Below, piece by piece: positions 1-7,254 of a stretch of 64,000 nt of DNA. The position numbers and the translations under genes were made by a program. The stretch is from Abditibacteriaceae bacterium (GTDB lineage Bacteria > Armatimonadota > Abditibacteriia > Abditibacteriales > Abditibacteriaceae), in the NCBI GenBank assembly GCA_019239895.1, contig JAFAZH010000031.1, positions 1-64,000 on the forward strand, given 5' to 3'. The stretch's first letter is position 1, and every line of letters starts with the position of its first letter. The notes under the pieces are model-generated. The model was not told where the DNA came from and searched no databases. It was given only the letters and a program-made list of their open reading frames with translations.

Positions 1-140
1 ATAACTCCTGTTGGGTTGCCCCATTCGGGAATCTCCGGGTGAGTCTGCTAGCGACTAACCGGAGCGTTTCGTTGCTGGCTACGCCCTTCTTCGGCTCTAA
101 GTGCCAAGGCATCCATCGTGTGCCCTTCCTTACTTGACTA
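1..140 (-). rRNA. rrl: 23S ribosomal RNA, 5' end (partial)
   Basis: Read on the minus strand, the sequence contains the conserved start of bacterial 23S rRNA: GGGCACACGATGGATGCC, then CTTGGCACTTAGAGCCGA and GAAGGGCGTAGC. Only about the first 140 nt are in the window; the rest lies to the left. The 5' end was placed near 140 by counting back from the GGATGCC block as in E. coli; the exact processing site is uncertain. No 16S 3' end (anti-SD sequence CCTCCTTT) is found between here and the first divergent CDS at 1354, so this gene is not directly preceded by 16S. Confidence 0.95.
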
Positions 141-420
141 CGCATAATCATGCATCCAGAGCATGATAAAACCATGTCTCTCGACATGATTCGGTTCTCT
201 ATCTTCTTACAAAGCCTATCTTTACCTTTGCGCTCGGAAAGAACATCACACATTACTGAGTTGTTAGTGGTGATTGGTAGAGTGGTTGCCCACTCACTAC
301 TCACCTCTCACTCCTCACTAATTGGAATTCTCGACGAATTGTTCTTCTTCTCAATTCATCTATTTATAGACATCAGCCTCTAACAATCACTTGTCATTAA
401 ACTGATGTCTTCTTCTCTAT

Positions 421-438
421 GCAGTTTTCAAGGTGCTC
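421..438 (-). promoter_or_regulatory. boxA-like rRNA antitermination site
   Basis: The minus strand reads GAGCACCTTGAAAACTGC, close to the TGTTCTTTGAAAACTG boxA-type sequence common in bacterial rRNA leaders and spacers. It lies about 280 nt before the 23S start. The 8-bp stem 369-376/402-409 just downstream could be a boxB or processing element. Function is inferred from resemblance and position. Confidence 0.5.
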
Positions 439-454
439 AGTTTCAAAACCCAGC

Positions 455-470
455 GGAGTCTCTTGACTCC
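455..470 (-). other. Short GC hairpin upstream of boxA
   Basis: On the minus strand GGAGTC-AAGA-GACTCC forms a six-bp stem, followed six bases later by TTTT and then the boxA-like site. It resembles a weak intrinsic terminator or attenuator in the pre-23S leader. The stem is short and the T-run is offset, so termination is only a possibility. Confidence 0.3.
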
Positions 471-708
471 CCCGCGTCAGTAACTGATATGAATCTACTG
501 GATAGACTCAGATCAATTATTGCCGCCATTGGGCTACTCTGTTGGTGAAGAGCCGCCGACAGTGTTACGAAAGACCATAAAGGCTTTCGTGCATCGAGTT
601 TAATTAGAACGACTTTAGTTGGGATTGGACGATGACCCGGCGCTAACAAGGAAGGGGATTAACGACGCCAGTGATTCGTAGCTTTGCAACAACTCGGTGT
701 AACACTTT

Positions 709-737
709 ATTATACGTCTCTGTAACTCGCAGGTTCC
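709..737 (-). promoter_or_regulatory. Promoter-like module P3 for 23S rRNA
   Basis: On the minus strand GGAACC is followed after 17 nt by a perfect TATAAT -10 box, with GACG just before it. GGAACC is not a sigma70 -35 box. Read differently, TGGAAC-N16-CGTA resembles ECF-sigma (SigW-like) promoters. The same GGAACC...GACGT arrangement occurs twice more upstream. Confidence 0.45.
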
Positions 738-923
738 AGAATTTCTCTAACTTTTCTTCAAGGTGCAAGCCACTTTTCAAGCAGTGGCAAAGAGTAAATA
801 TAACGTGTTTCGCGTTAGAGTGCAAGACCTAATCGAAAATTTATTTTAGCCATGACCCGGCGTTAAAGTAAGAGGATGCCAGTGATTCGCGGAATATCGC
901 GGAATATTTGATATTCGCTCTAT

Positions 924-953
924 TAACTACGTCTCGCATTTAACCAAGGTTCC
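924..953 (-). promoter_or_regulatory. Promoter-like module P2 for 23S rRNA
   Basis: The minus strand has GGAACC, 18 nt, then TAGTTA overlapping GACGTAGTTAAT. It shares GGAACC and GAGACGTA with P3 and is followed by the same kind of downstream segment (AATCACTGGC ... GCCGGGTCAT), which indicates tandem duplication of the module. Confidence 0.4.
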
Positions 954-1001
954 GGCTTTTAGCAACTAACATATAAAAGTGTCAGTTCGGTTCAGCCTCA
1001 A

Positions 1002-1030
1002 TATAAACGTCACTCCCTTTAATTGGTTCC
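1002..1030 (-). promoter_or_regulatory. Promoter-like module P1 for 23S rRNA
   Basis: This third minus-strand GGAACC is followed after 17 nt by TTTATA within GTGACGTTTATATTG. A second GGAACC lies 9 nt farther upstream (1034-1039). It shares the GGAACC and GACGT words of P2 and P3 but lacks their downstream segment. Confidence 0.35.
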
Positions 1031-1353
1031 TTAGGTTCCTTTGGCTCGAAATTAATTTTCCTCCCAGGCTAACCTTGCTGACACTCATGCGACCTATTAA
1101 ACTTCACTACATTGTAATCCGATATATTATATGTTACTATGTAAAGCGAGTTGTATCTGTACTGAATAGACAAAGCCGTCTAACCCAAACGTCTATAAAG
1201 TTGAGCTATCAAAATTGAACCGCGAACTTTCTTACTCAGCTTAAACATCTAAGCAGGCACTACTCAGTTCGTGTAGGCAAATCTATAAGGTTGTGCAGTA
1301 ACAGAAACAAGAAGCGCGAGAGTGATTAGCCAAGTGGTTAGAGAGGAGGCTTG

Positions 1354-1815
1354 ATGCGGCCCACAGTGAAAACAACCTGCGGTTCTACCAGTCATGGAGC
1401 CATAGCGTGCCTTGCGTTAGGGTCTATTGTGCTCACACTTTGGGGTGCTTGCACCCTAACCGGGCAGATGCTATCTACCGCTCCTAAGTCTGAGACTCGC
1501 ACACTTGGCGAGACCACTTTCGCGCACTTGCCGGAGGCAGGGGCAGTGGTCATAGTTGTGAGCTACCGCCACCCAAACCAGAGTCAGCCAGCTCTCTACA
1601 ACACCCCTATATTACAGCAACCTGGATTTTATTGGTATCATCGAAAGCTGTATCATTGGCGTAAGGATTGTCCTTTGCTTGAACTTCAACGGCATAAGAC
1701 TTACCTCCAGTCTTCAACGATGACACTGCGTGAGGCGCGAAAAGAAGGCGCTATTCCTTGTAGCGTTTGCGCTAATAGCGACGATCTTCAGGCAGAAGGT
1801 AGAATAGGAAAATAG
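1354..1815 (+). CDS. Small membrane-anchored protein with Cys/His zinc-like motif
   Basis: This is a 153-residue protein with an N-terminal hydrophobic stretch (about residues 16-33) that may be a signal anchor or an atypical lipoprotein signal ending GAC. The C-terminal half has YHRKLYHWRKDCP followed by L-x-E-A and PCSVC: His101, Cys106, Cys136 and Cys139. This matches the small K-Y-H-x3-C ... PCxxC motif found at the end of many secreted nucleases and envelope proteins, probably a zinc site. The ATG at 1354 is chosen over a TTG at 1351 because AGGAGG (1344-1349) is better spaced from it. It is transcribed away from the 23S promoters. The biochemical role is unknown. Confidence 0.7.
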   Translation: MRPTVKTTCGSTSHGAIACLALGSIVLTLWGACTLTGQMLSTAPKSETRTLGETTFAHLPEAGAVVIVVSYRHPNQSQPALYNTPILQQPGFYWYHRKLYHWRKDCPLLELQRHKTYLQSSTMTLREARKEGAIPCSVCANSDDLQAEGRIGK

Positions 1816-1871
1816 TCCAGACGCTTCTCCTTAGCCGATAGGAGTCACCAAAACAGAACCATAGGGGTCTT

Positions 1872-3188
1872 ATGTTTAAACCAATCTCTGCTAAAGCAAT
1901 CTATAGCTGGGTTGCTGCCTTCTGCATATCACTTCAGCCACTGCCAGGCCATAGCCAGACCCCGCCAGCAGCTTCCAATAAAGTCCTATTTTTCGCCAGT
2001 CGCGCAGGCAGCACCAGACCGCACATCTTCATGATGAATCCTGATGGATCAGAGCCGGTAAATTTGAGCCACCTCATTAATGCCGATAACCCTCAAGCGG
2101 CCTCGCTACGGGAGATTGACCCGGCCTGGTCGCCCGATGGCAAACAGATTGCTTTCACCATCATGACGGATGCAACGCATGGTGAGATTTATGTGATGAA
2201 CGCTGACGGCACCCAACGCAAACAACTCACTCAACTCAATACGTTAGCGGCGTGCCCAGCTTGGTCACCGGATGGTAAGCGTATCGCCTTTGGCACGATG
2301 CAAATGACTGCGGAACACCGTCCTAAAACTGCTCTTTACATCATGGATGCCGATGGCAGTAATGTCCACAAGATCGGTGGTGGCTATATCCCCGCCTGGT
2401 CACCGGATGGCAAGCAGATTCTTTACTCTATCGTAGATAAACCGGGGCCACCGGAAATGTATATTATGAATGTTGATGGCACGGATGTAAAACCGATGGT
2501 GTCGGGCGTGGCCGCGATGGGAGTGTGGTCGCCGGACGGCCAGCGCATTGCCTATCTTGCTGAAGGCGATGATAAGGCACCGCACATTTTCGTGATGAAC
2601 GCCGATACATCGCATCGAGTGCAGCTTACCAAAGGGAAAGGAACCATAGAGTTCTCCCCTGTGTGGTCGGCGGATGGGCAACGTATCTTTTTCATGAAGA
2701 CCTTGCGGGAAAGCGACCCCGCTTCCATCTACGTGATGGATGCTGATGGCCAGCATAGCACTCAATTAACGCCAAAGGGGACTAAAGCCTATCTGCGGGG
2801 CGGCGCACTATTTATGATGAATGGTGAGCAAAATGAATCGCTCAATAACCTTCAGCAGATTGGCGCGGCGTTGCATGAGTATGCGGCCAAACATGAGGGC
2901 GCGTTACCGCCAATGCTGGATAACCAGGAGTTAACTAAGCAGTTATTGCCCTACCTGGATTCTGCTGACGTGCTGAACCAACCGGAAACACAAACGCCCT
3001 ACGTGTGGAATAAAATCTTCTCCGATCAGGTAATAGAAAACTTCACTAAAGCCGCCGACATTATCATCGTCTATCAAGCGGCTCCAGACCCTGACCATCT
3101 GCGCAACGTACTGTTTCTGGACGGTCATGTGGCACGTATCCCGGAAGCTGAATGGACACGGGCAAAGATAGTTTCTAGGATTAAGTGA
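1872..3188 (+). CDS. TolB-like beta-propeller fused to pseudopilin-type C-terminal domain
   Basis: This 438-residue secreted protein has a signal peptide ending near GHSQ (residue 29). Residues about 35-315 contain repeated PD40/WD40-like blades of the TolB type, with recurring AWSPDGKQIAF and IYVMNADG motifs. The last about 115 residues differ: LNNLQQIGAALHEYAAKHEG (from residue 324) and NVLFLDGHV (near 414) look like the globular part and H-X9-DG end of DUF1559-type prepilins, but without the N-terminal pilin helix. True TolB works with Pal at the outer membrane; here only the fold is supported. It follows the 1354-1815 gene by 56 bp in the same direction and may be cotranscribed. Confidence 0.8.
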   Translation: MFKPISAKAIYSWVAAFCISLQPLPGHSQTPPAASNKVLFFASRAGSTRPHIFMMNPDGSEPVNLSHLINADNPQAASLREIDPAWSPDGKQIAFTIMTDATHGEIYVMNADGTQRKQLTQLNTLAACPAWSPDGKRIAFGTMQMTAEHRPKTALYIMDADGSNVHKIGGGYIPAWSPDGKQILYSIVDKPGPPEMYIMNVDGTDVKPMVSGVAAMGVWSPDGQRIAYLAEGDDKAPHIFVMNADTSHRVQLTKGKGTIEFSPVWSADGQRIFFMKTLRESDPASIYVMDADGQHSTQLTPKGTKAYLRGGALFMMNGEQNESLNNLQQIGAALHEYAAKHEGALPPMLDNQELTKQLLPYLDSADVLNQPETQTPYVWNKIFSDQVIENFTKAADIIIVYQAAPDPDHLRNVLFLDGHVARIPEAEWTRAKIVSRIK

Positions 3189-3276
3189 TATTGCCGTTAA
3201 GACAGCAGTTTCTTGATCCACTTTAGACCTGCTTACCGTCATAGCAGGCATCGCAAAATTGCAAATTTATCATCTT

Positions 3277-3744
3277 ATGAGCATTGCCCCGACCGAATAC
3301 CACTTTGAGATCATCCACGAACCAACTCAGGAATTAAGAGAAGCCATCAACGGGGAACTCCGAGAATTTAACCGCATAGCTAATCCGGTCTTCTGGACTG
3401 AATATGAAAAGCCAGAAAATGAGGCGAGGCCGCTTGACATCTTTGTCTTTGACCAACGGCATCATGTGATTGGTGGCCTTTTTGCAGAAACCCAGTTTTT
3501 GTGGCTCAAGTGTTCTATTATGTCAGTGCAGAAAGAGTTCCGGCGGAGCGGTATCGGAACGCAGCTTATGGCAATGGCGGAGGCAGAAGCAGTTAGGCGC
3601 GGCTGCAAATATGGCTTCGTTGATACAATGGAGTATCAGGCTCCGCAATTTTATCTCAAATTAGGTTACCGCATAGCCGGACAGTTGCACGATTGGGATT
3701 CGCACGGACACAGCAAATTCTTCTTAACCAAAGAACTCACTTAA
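3277..3744 (+). CDS. GNAT family N-acetyltransferase
   Basis: This is a 155-residue single-domain protein. The acetyl-CoA binding motif A is visible as VQKEFRRSGIGTQLM (around residue 88, R-x-x-G-x-G type), followed by a helix and YGFVDTMEYQAPQFYLKLGY, typical of motif B in GNAT enzymes acting on small molecules. The substrate cannot be deduced. The ATG at 3277 is preferred over an upstream TTG at 3259; neither has a clear ribosome binding site. The stop overlaps by 8 bp the end of the convergent large gene on the minus strand. Confidence 0.85.
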   Translation: MSIAPTEYHFEIIHEPTQELREAINGELREFNRIANPVFWTEYEKPENEARPLDIFVFDQRHHVIGGLFAETQFLWLKCSIMSVQKEFRRSGIGTQLMAMAEAEAVRRGCKYGFVDTMEYQAPQFYLKLGYRIAGQLHDWDSHGHSKFFLTKELT

Positions 3745-6700
3745 AACGCTCCGCCAGTGACTCAACTGTATTTGCTGCTAAGCCCCTAAAGGCTTGCAAG
3801 TAAGTTGGAGACTTCACACATTCGAGGGTGGCTTTCGCCTGGTTGAGACGGCCTAGAATACCTAAACGGGTTGATTCTTGCGCGTAATTTTCTTTGGACA
3901 AGAAGGCTTCCAGATAGTTCACATGGTTCTGCCATAGCTCCACATCATGCTGCTGCTTGCTCGTTAGACACTGGGCATACCAATCGCTGGCGAGTAGATT
4001 CTGTACGGTAAACAGAGCGCGAATATCAGGATGATCTAAGCCTTTACCTTCATAGTGGTCATAGCACATGATGTGCAAGAGAGCTTTTAAGGGCGGGCAG
4101 GCGGCTTCGACGCTGCCATCATCAAAATAAAGCTGCGCCACGCGCTTTTGTGTTGCAATAATGTTATCCATACCATCTACAAAAATATCTATGTCTTGTA
4201 ACTCAGGACGTAGCATTTCTTTCGTAAAGATAACATTGGGATGATTAAAGACACGCCCAAAATATGTGTTGACGAAACGCGATGTGATACGATAGCCAAG
4301 ACGACTGGCCAGCACCTTTTGCCCCTGATGCGCAAAGTCTTCACACTTTTCTAAATAGCCATTACGGATGAGAAATTTCGGGTCACGCTCCATGACTGAC
4401 ATGCGACACCATACTTCAGGAACGAGCAAGCTAACATCATGATCCACGCGCACATGGGGGCCGACATAACCTGCTGCGGTGATGAAGACTTCATAGCCGG
4501 TTAAAAGATAGGAGACTAACGCATTGTTGAGATCAATAATTGGCGGCAGCGCATTAAAAGGGCCTTTGGTTAGAGCGCCTTCCGAACCTGCACCAGTTGT
4601 TGAAGGCGATTTGCCCGTCATGCTGCAAATAAACTCCATGAAAAGCTCCGGCAATTCCATGTAGTGAATCGGATTATAAACAGCCAGTGGGCAGACGCCT
4701 GCCTCATCATCAGGTGGATTATTACGGTGGCCCGGCAACACCGCATTCACTGGCAGCGGCACGGGTTTATCGGGGGCAATGCGGCGATACATGCGCGTTG
4801 TCATCTCTGCCAGGTAAGCATCACGCGGCGTAACTAAATCGGGGCGTGTCTGAAGATAGCGCGGGTTCTTAGAAGGCTTGCCATCCACCAAACGCGGATG
4901 CGCAGTGGAAGCAAAATAGCATGGCCTACCCGTCTCAGCCACTTCCCGGATGAGTTGCTGCAATGGTTCTGTATACTGGTCAAAACCTATGGAGTCTTCG
5001 ATGAGTTCTTTGGCTTTAGTCGCCGCTAATGGCTCATAGTTGGACAAGAAATTTCCGGGTTGGGCAAAATCGGCCTCAGTTTGCTTGTCATAGCCGCGAT
5101 GAATCGCATCGTCAGGTCGTTGGAACAAGCGATACTCACAGTTTTCAATGAACTTCACTGCAAGATTTTTATATTGAGGATTCAAGTCTCGCACTAAATG
5201 CGATGGCACCACGGTGGAGGCGGAAATATCATCTTCCCGCGCTAACTTAGCGGCGGGATGAAAATCTTTACGCAGACCAAAAGTGCGCCATGAGCCATCA
5301 GCAGCATAGCCAACCCGCAGGAAGTTAGACACCAATTTGCGATTATCACACTTAAGCTCATTGCCGGGTGTGCCATTGATAATATCCACGCTAAAATGCT
5401 CGCGCCAGTTACCATCCCACTCCGGCTTATAGAAGCGTTTGACCACGAAAACTAATTCTTTAATGTATTGAGGAATAGACCGCAGCCAGTCGTTATATTC
5501 AACCGTATATTCACGGGAAGCGGGCGTCAGCAATTTAATAACTGAGCCTAAGGAACGCTCGGAGCTTAAAATGGGGCGGCTGTCGCTGTAACCTTCAAAC
5601 TCAGCCCTGAACTTCTCATTGAAGCGATCTGAATAATCGCGGTTAATAAGCTCCGCCACCTGATCGAAGTCCTTCTGGAAGTCGGCCACAAAAACGGGGC
5701 CTTGAATAATGGCATCGGTGATGGGCTTGGAGATTTCCGATTTACCGCCACCCGAAACAGTGCAGGGTTTGTGGCAAAAAGTGCCTTCGGCCACTGTGCC
5801 CGTGAGACGCCAGGCGCGGCCACCCGCAGGCTTTTCCATGTGGACTTTATAGCCGGAAGGACGCACATAAGTCTTGCCCGGCAGGAGCTTAATGCACGAC
5901 TCGCCACCTTCATGTGGCCAGCAAACCGTTTGCTGATGCAGATCGAAATGCACATCTTCTGGCACGTAAATGATGTCGGGAAACTTTTTATCAAGTGCAT
6001 GGCCTTCTGGCTGGACATCTATGACTTCACTAAAACGGGACACGAACTCAGTAAAGGAATGGCCCAAGCGGGGCACATGCAGATGACCGCTAAACTCTTC
6101 GCCCAGGTCATAACTGGGGAAGACTAAAGCGCCACCAGCGTGTTCTTCTTCACAAAGTCCGAACAGGTTGGCGGAATAGCTAATCTGCGTCTTAACTTCT
6201 TTCTTGCAATAACCAAAGTAGTTATCGGCAATGATAGTCACCATTACACCAGAGGTATCACGGCAGGTCAGCTTGAAAGCTTGCCCTTTATTGTACAGTT
6301 CATCCTCATCCCGCCAGCACATGCCATCTTGCCTCTGTCGCTCAGTCGCCTCATCCCAGTGCGGCAACCCAACTGCCTTCTTGGTAGCGGTCACTAAGTG
6401 CGGAGCGAGGATGACGCAACCGGTGTGCCCTGTCCAATGATCCACATCTAAAGCCGCATCATTTTCGGGCAAGTAAGGGTCGCCCACATTGCCAAAAATA
6501 CTTTCGACAAAGTCCAGGTTGCTGACGAGAGTGCCGGGCGCGAAGAAGCGAATCTCCATTGACTTTTCGGCAATAAACCCTGGCACTTCAGGGCACACGA
6601 CAGGACGTAATAGGAGCGACACAAAACACTCAGCTTGCTCGGTTTGCGAAGCTGTAAAAGGCAGACTTAGTAAATCATGAGGTGGCGTCAACGCCAAGCG

Positions 6701-7222
6701 CAGCATATGGGCAAAGGTGACTTTGGGCACACCCATTTTATCGCCAGGCACCGGCAAACCACCCTCCACAACATGGAAGATGCCCTGGGTGGTGCGGCGG
6801 TCACTTTTGGGATTATGCAGCACACCCTGTTTGATACGGTAAGAGCTAATAATATTCGAGGCGAAGTGATCTTGATCCGGTGGCAGTGACAGTGCCCTTG
6901 CTTCGCCGTGACGATCTAAAATAAAGGTGCGGCGAGGTAGCTTGACCGGGGCACTGACATTCTGCAAATAGCGATCTAAAAAAGCCTGGATACGATGGTC
7001 TGCCGGGCATAGATATTCGGATAAAAGACGATCTGTTTCCTGATGGTGCGAGAGGAATGCGGTCGCCATTTCACTGGGCATGGAGTCCGCGCCCGTGTTC
7101 ACCGCAGGACAACCCAAGGCCGCCAGTTTCCAGTTGATATATTGAACTAATTTCTGATTCAGGCCCGTCTCAGCAACCGGGGGCCAGCCAATAGCTTTTG
7201 TTAAATCCATAAACTTACTCAC
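3737..7222 (-). CDS. PPi-type phosphoenolpyruvate carboxykinase-like protein
   Basis: This 1161-residue protein has the length of the large PPi-dependent PEPCKs described in Entamoeba and Propionibacterium (EC 4.1.1.38: oxaloacetate + PPi to PEP + CO2 + Pi). Seen directly: a Y-F-G-Y-C-K-K-E-V-K-T segment (residues about 333-343) like the PEPCK substrate and metal region, a glycine-rich P-loop-like TVSGGGKSE (about 488-496), and STTGAGSEGALTKGP (about 870). No signal peptide or membrane segment is seen, so it is probably cytosolic. It lies 32 bp after the GH15-like gene on the same strand and may be cotranscribed with it, linking polysaccharide turnover to the PEP node. Assignment rests on recalled family features, not a search. 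Confidence 0.6.
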   Translation of the reverse strand: MSKFMDLTKAIGWPPVAETGLNQKLVQYINWKLAALGCPAVNTGADSMPSEMATAFLSHHQETDRLLSEYLCPADHRIQAFLDRYLQNVSAPVKLPRRTFILDRHGEARALSLPPDQDHFASNIISSYRIKQGVLHNPKSDRRTTQGIFHVVEGGLPVPGDKMGVPKVTFAHMLRLALTPPHDLLSLPFTASQTEQAECFVSLLLRPVVCPEVPGFIAEKSMEIRFFAPGTLVSNLDFVESIFGNVGDPYLPENDAALDVDHWTGHTGCVILAPHLVTATKKAVGLPHWDEATERQRQDGMCWRDEDELYNKGQAFKLTCRDTSGVMVTIIADNYFGYCKKEVKTQISYSANLFGLCEEEHAGGALVFPSYDLGEEFSGHLHVPRLGHSFTEFVSRFSEVIDVQPEGHALDKKFPDIIYVPEDVHFDLHQQTVCWPHEGGESCIKLLPGKTYVRPSGYKVHMEKPAGGRAWRLTGTVAEGTFCHKPCTVSGGGKSEISKPITDAIIQGPVFVADFQKDFDQVAELINRDYSDRFNEKFRAEFEGYSDSRPILSSERSLGSVIKLLTPASREYTVEYNDWLRSIPQYIKELVFVVKRFYKPEWDGNWREHFSVDIINGTPGNELKCDNRKLVSNFLRVGYAADGSWRTFGLRKDFHPAAKLAREDDISASTVVPSHLVRDLNPQYKNLAVKFIENCEYRLFQRPDDAIHRGYDKQTEADFAQPGNFLSNYEPLAATKAKELIEDSIGFDQYTEPLQQLIREVAETGRPCYFASTAHPRLVDGKPSKNPRYLQTRPDLVTPRDAYLAEMTTRMYRRIAPDKPVPLPVNAVLPGHRNNPPDDEAGVCPLAVYNPIHYMELPELFMEFICSMTGKSPSTTGAGSEGALTKGPFNALPPIIDLNNALVSYLLTGYEVFITAAGYVGPHVRVDHDVSLLVPEVWCRMSVMERDPKFLIRNGYLEKCEDFAHQGQKVLASRLGYRITSRFVNTYFGRVFNHPNVIFTKEMLRPELQDIDIFVDGMDNIIATQKRVAQLYFDDGSVEAACPPLKALLHIMCYDHYEGKGLDHPDIRALFTVQNLLASDWYAQCLTSKQQHDVELWQNHVNYLEAFLSKENYAQESTRLGILGRLNQAKATLECVKSPTYLQAFRGLAANTVESLAERFK

Positions 7223-7254
7223 AATGAATAATCACCTTCACCCGGCGACTAAAG

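Larger units (their letters stand above)
141..1353 (-). other. Pre-23S leader and upstream region, no protein gene
   Basis: This 1.2-kb stretch separates the 23S gene (minus) from a divergent small CDS (plus). It has no 16S rRNA, no recognisable tRNA and no convincing protein gene. It does hold a boxA-like site, small hairpins (369-376 with 402-409; 567-573 with 584-590), and three similar promoter-like modules. Two of these modules are followed by a shared downstream segment (around 631-680 and 852-895 in plus coordinates) containing AATCACTGGC and GCCGGGTCAT. The pattern suggests a tandemly duplicated promoter region for a stand-alone 23S transcript. Confidence 0.6.

Noticed and set aside
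979..1218. 79-codon open frame in the 23S upstream region
   Set aside because: No ribosome binding site, unusual composition, and it overlaps the promoter-like module P1 on the other strand.
1320..1395. tRNA-like words (AGCCAAGTGGTTAGAG) before the first CDS
   Set aside because: Only the D-arm-like part is present; no anticodon stem, T-arm or acceptor pairing can be built, and the segment overlaps a good ribosome binding site and start codon.
5566..6127. Open frames of 141-150 codons on both strands inside the PEPCK-like gene
   Set aside because: They are alternative frames of a long, well-formed coding sequence with recognisable motifs; nothing supports their use.
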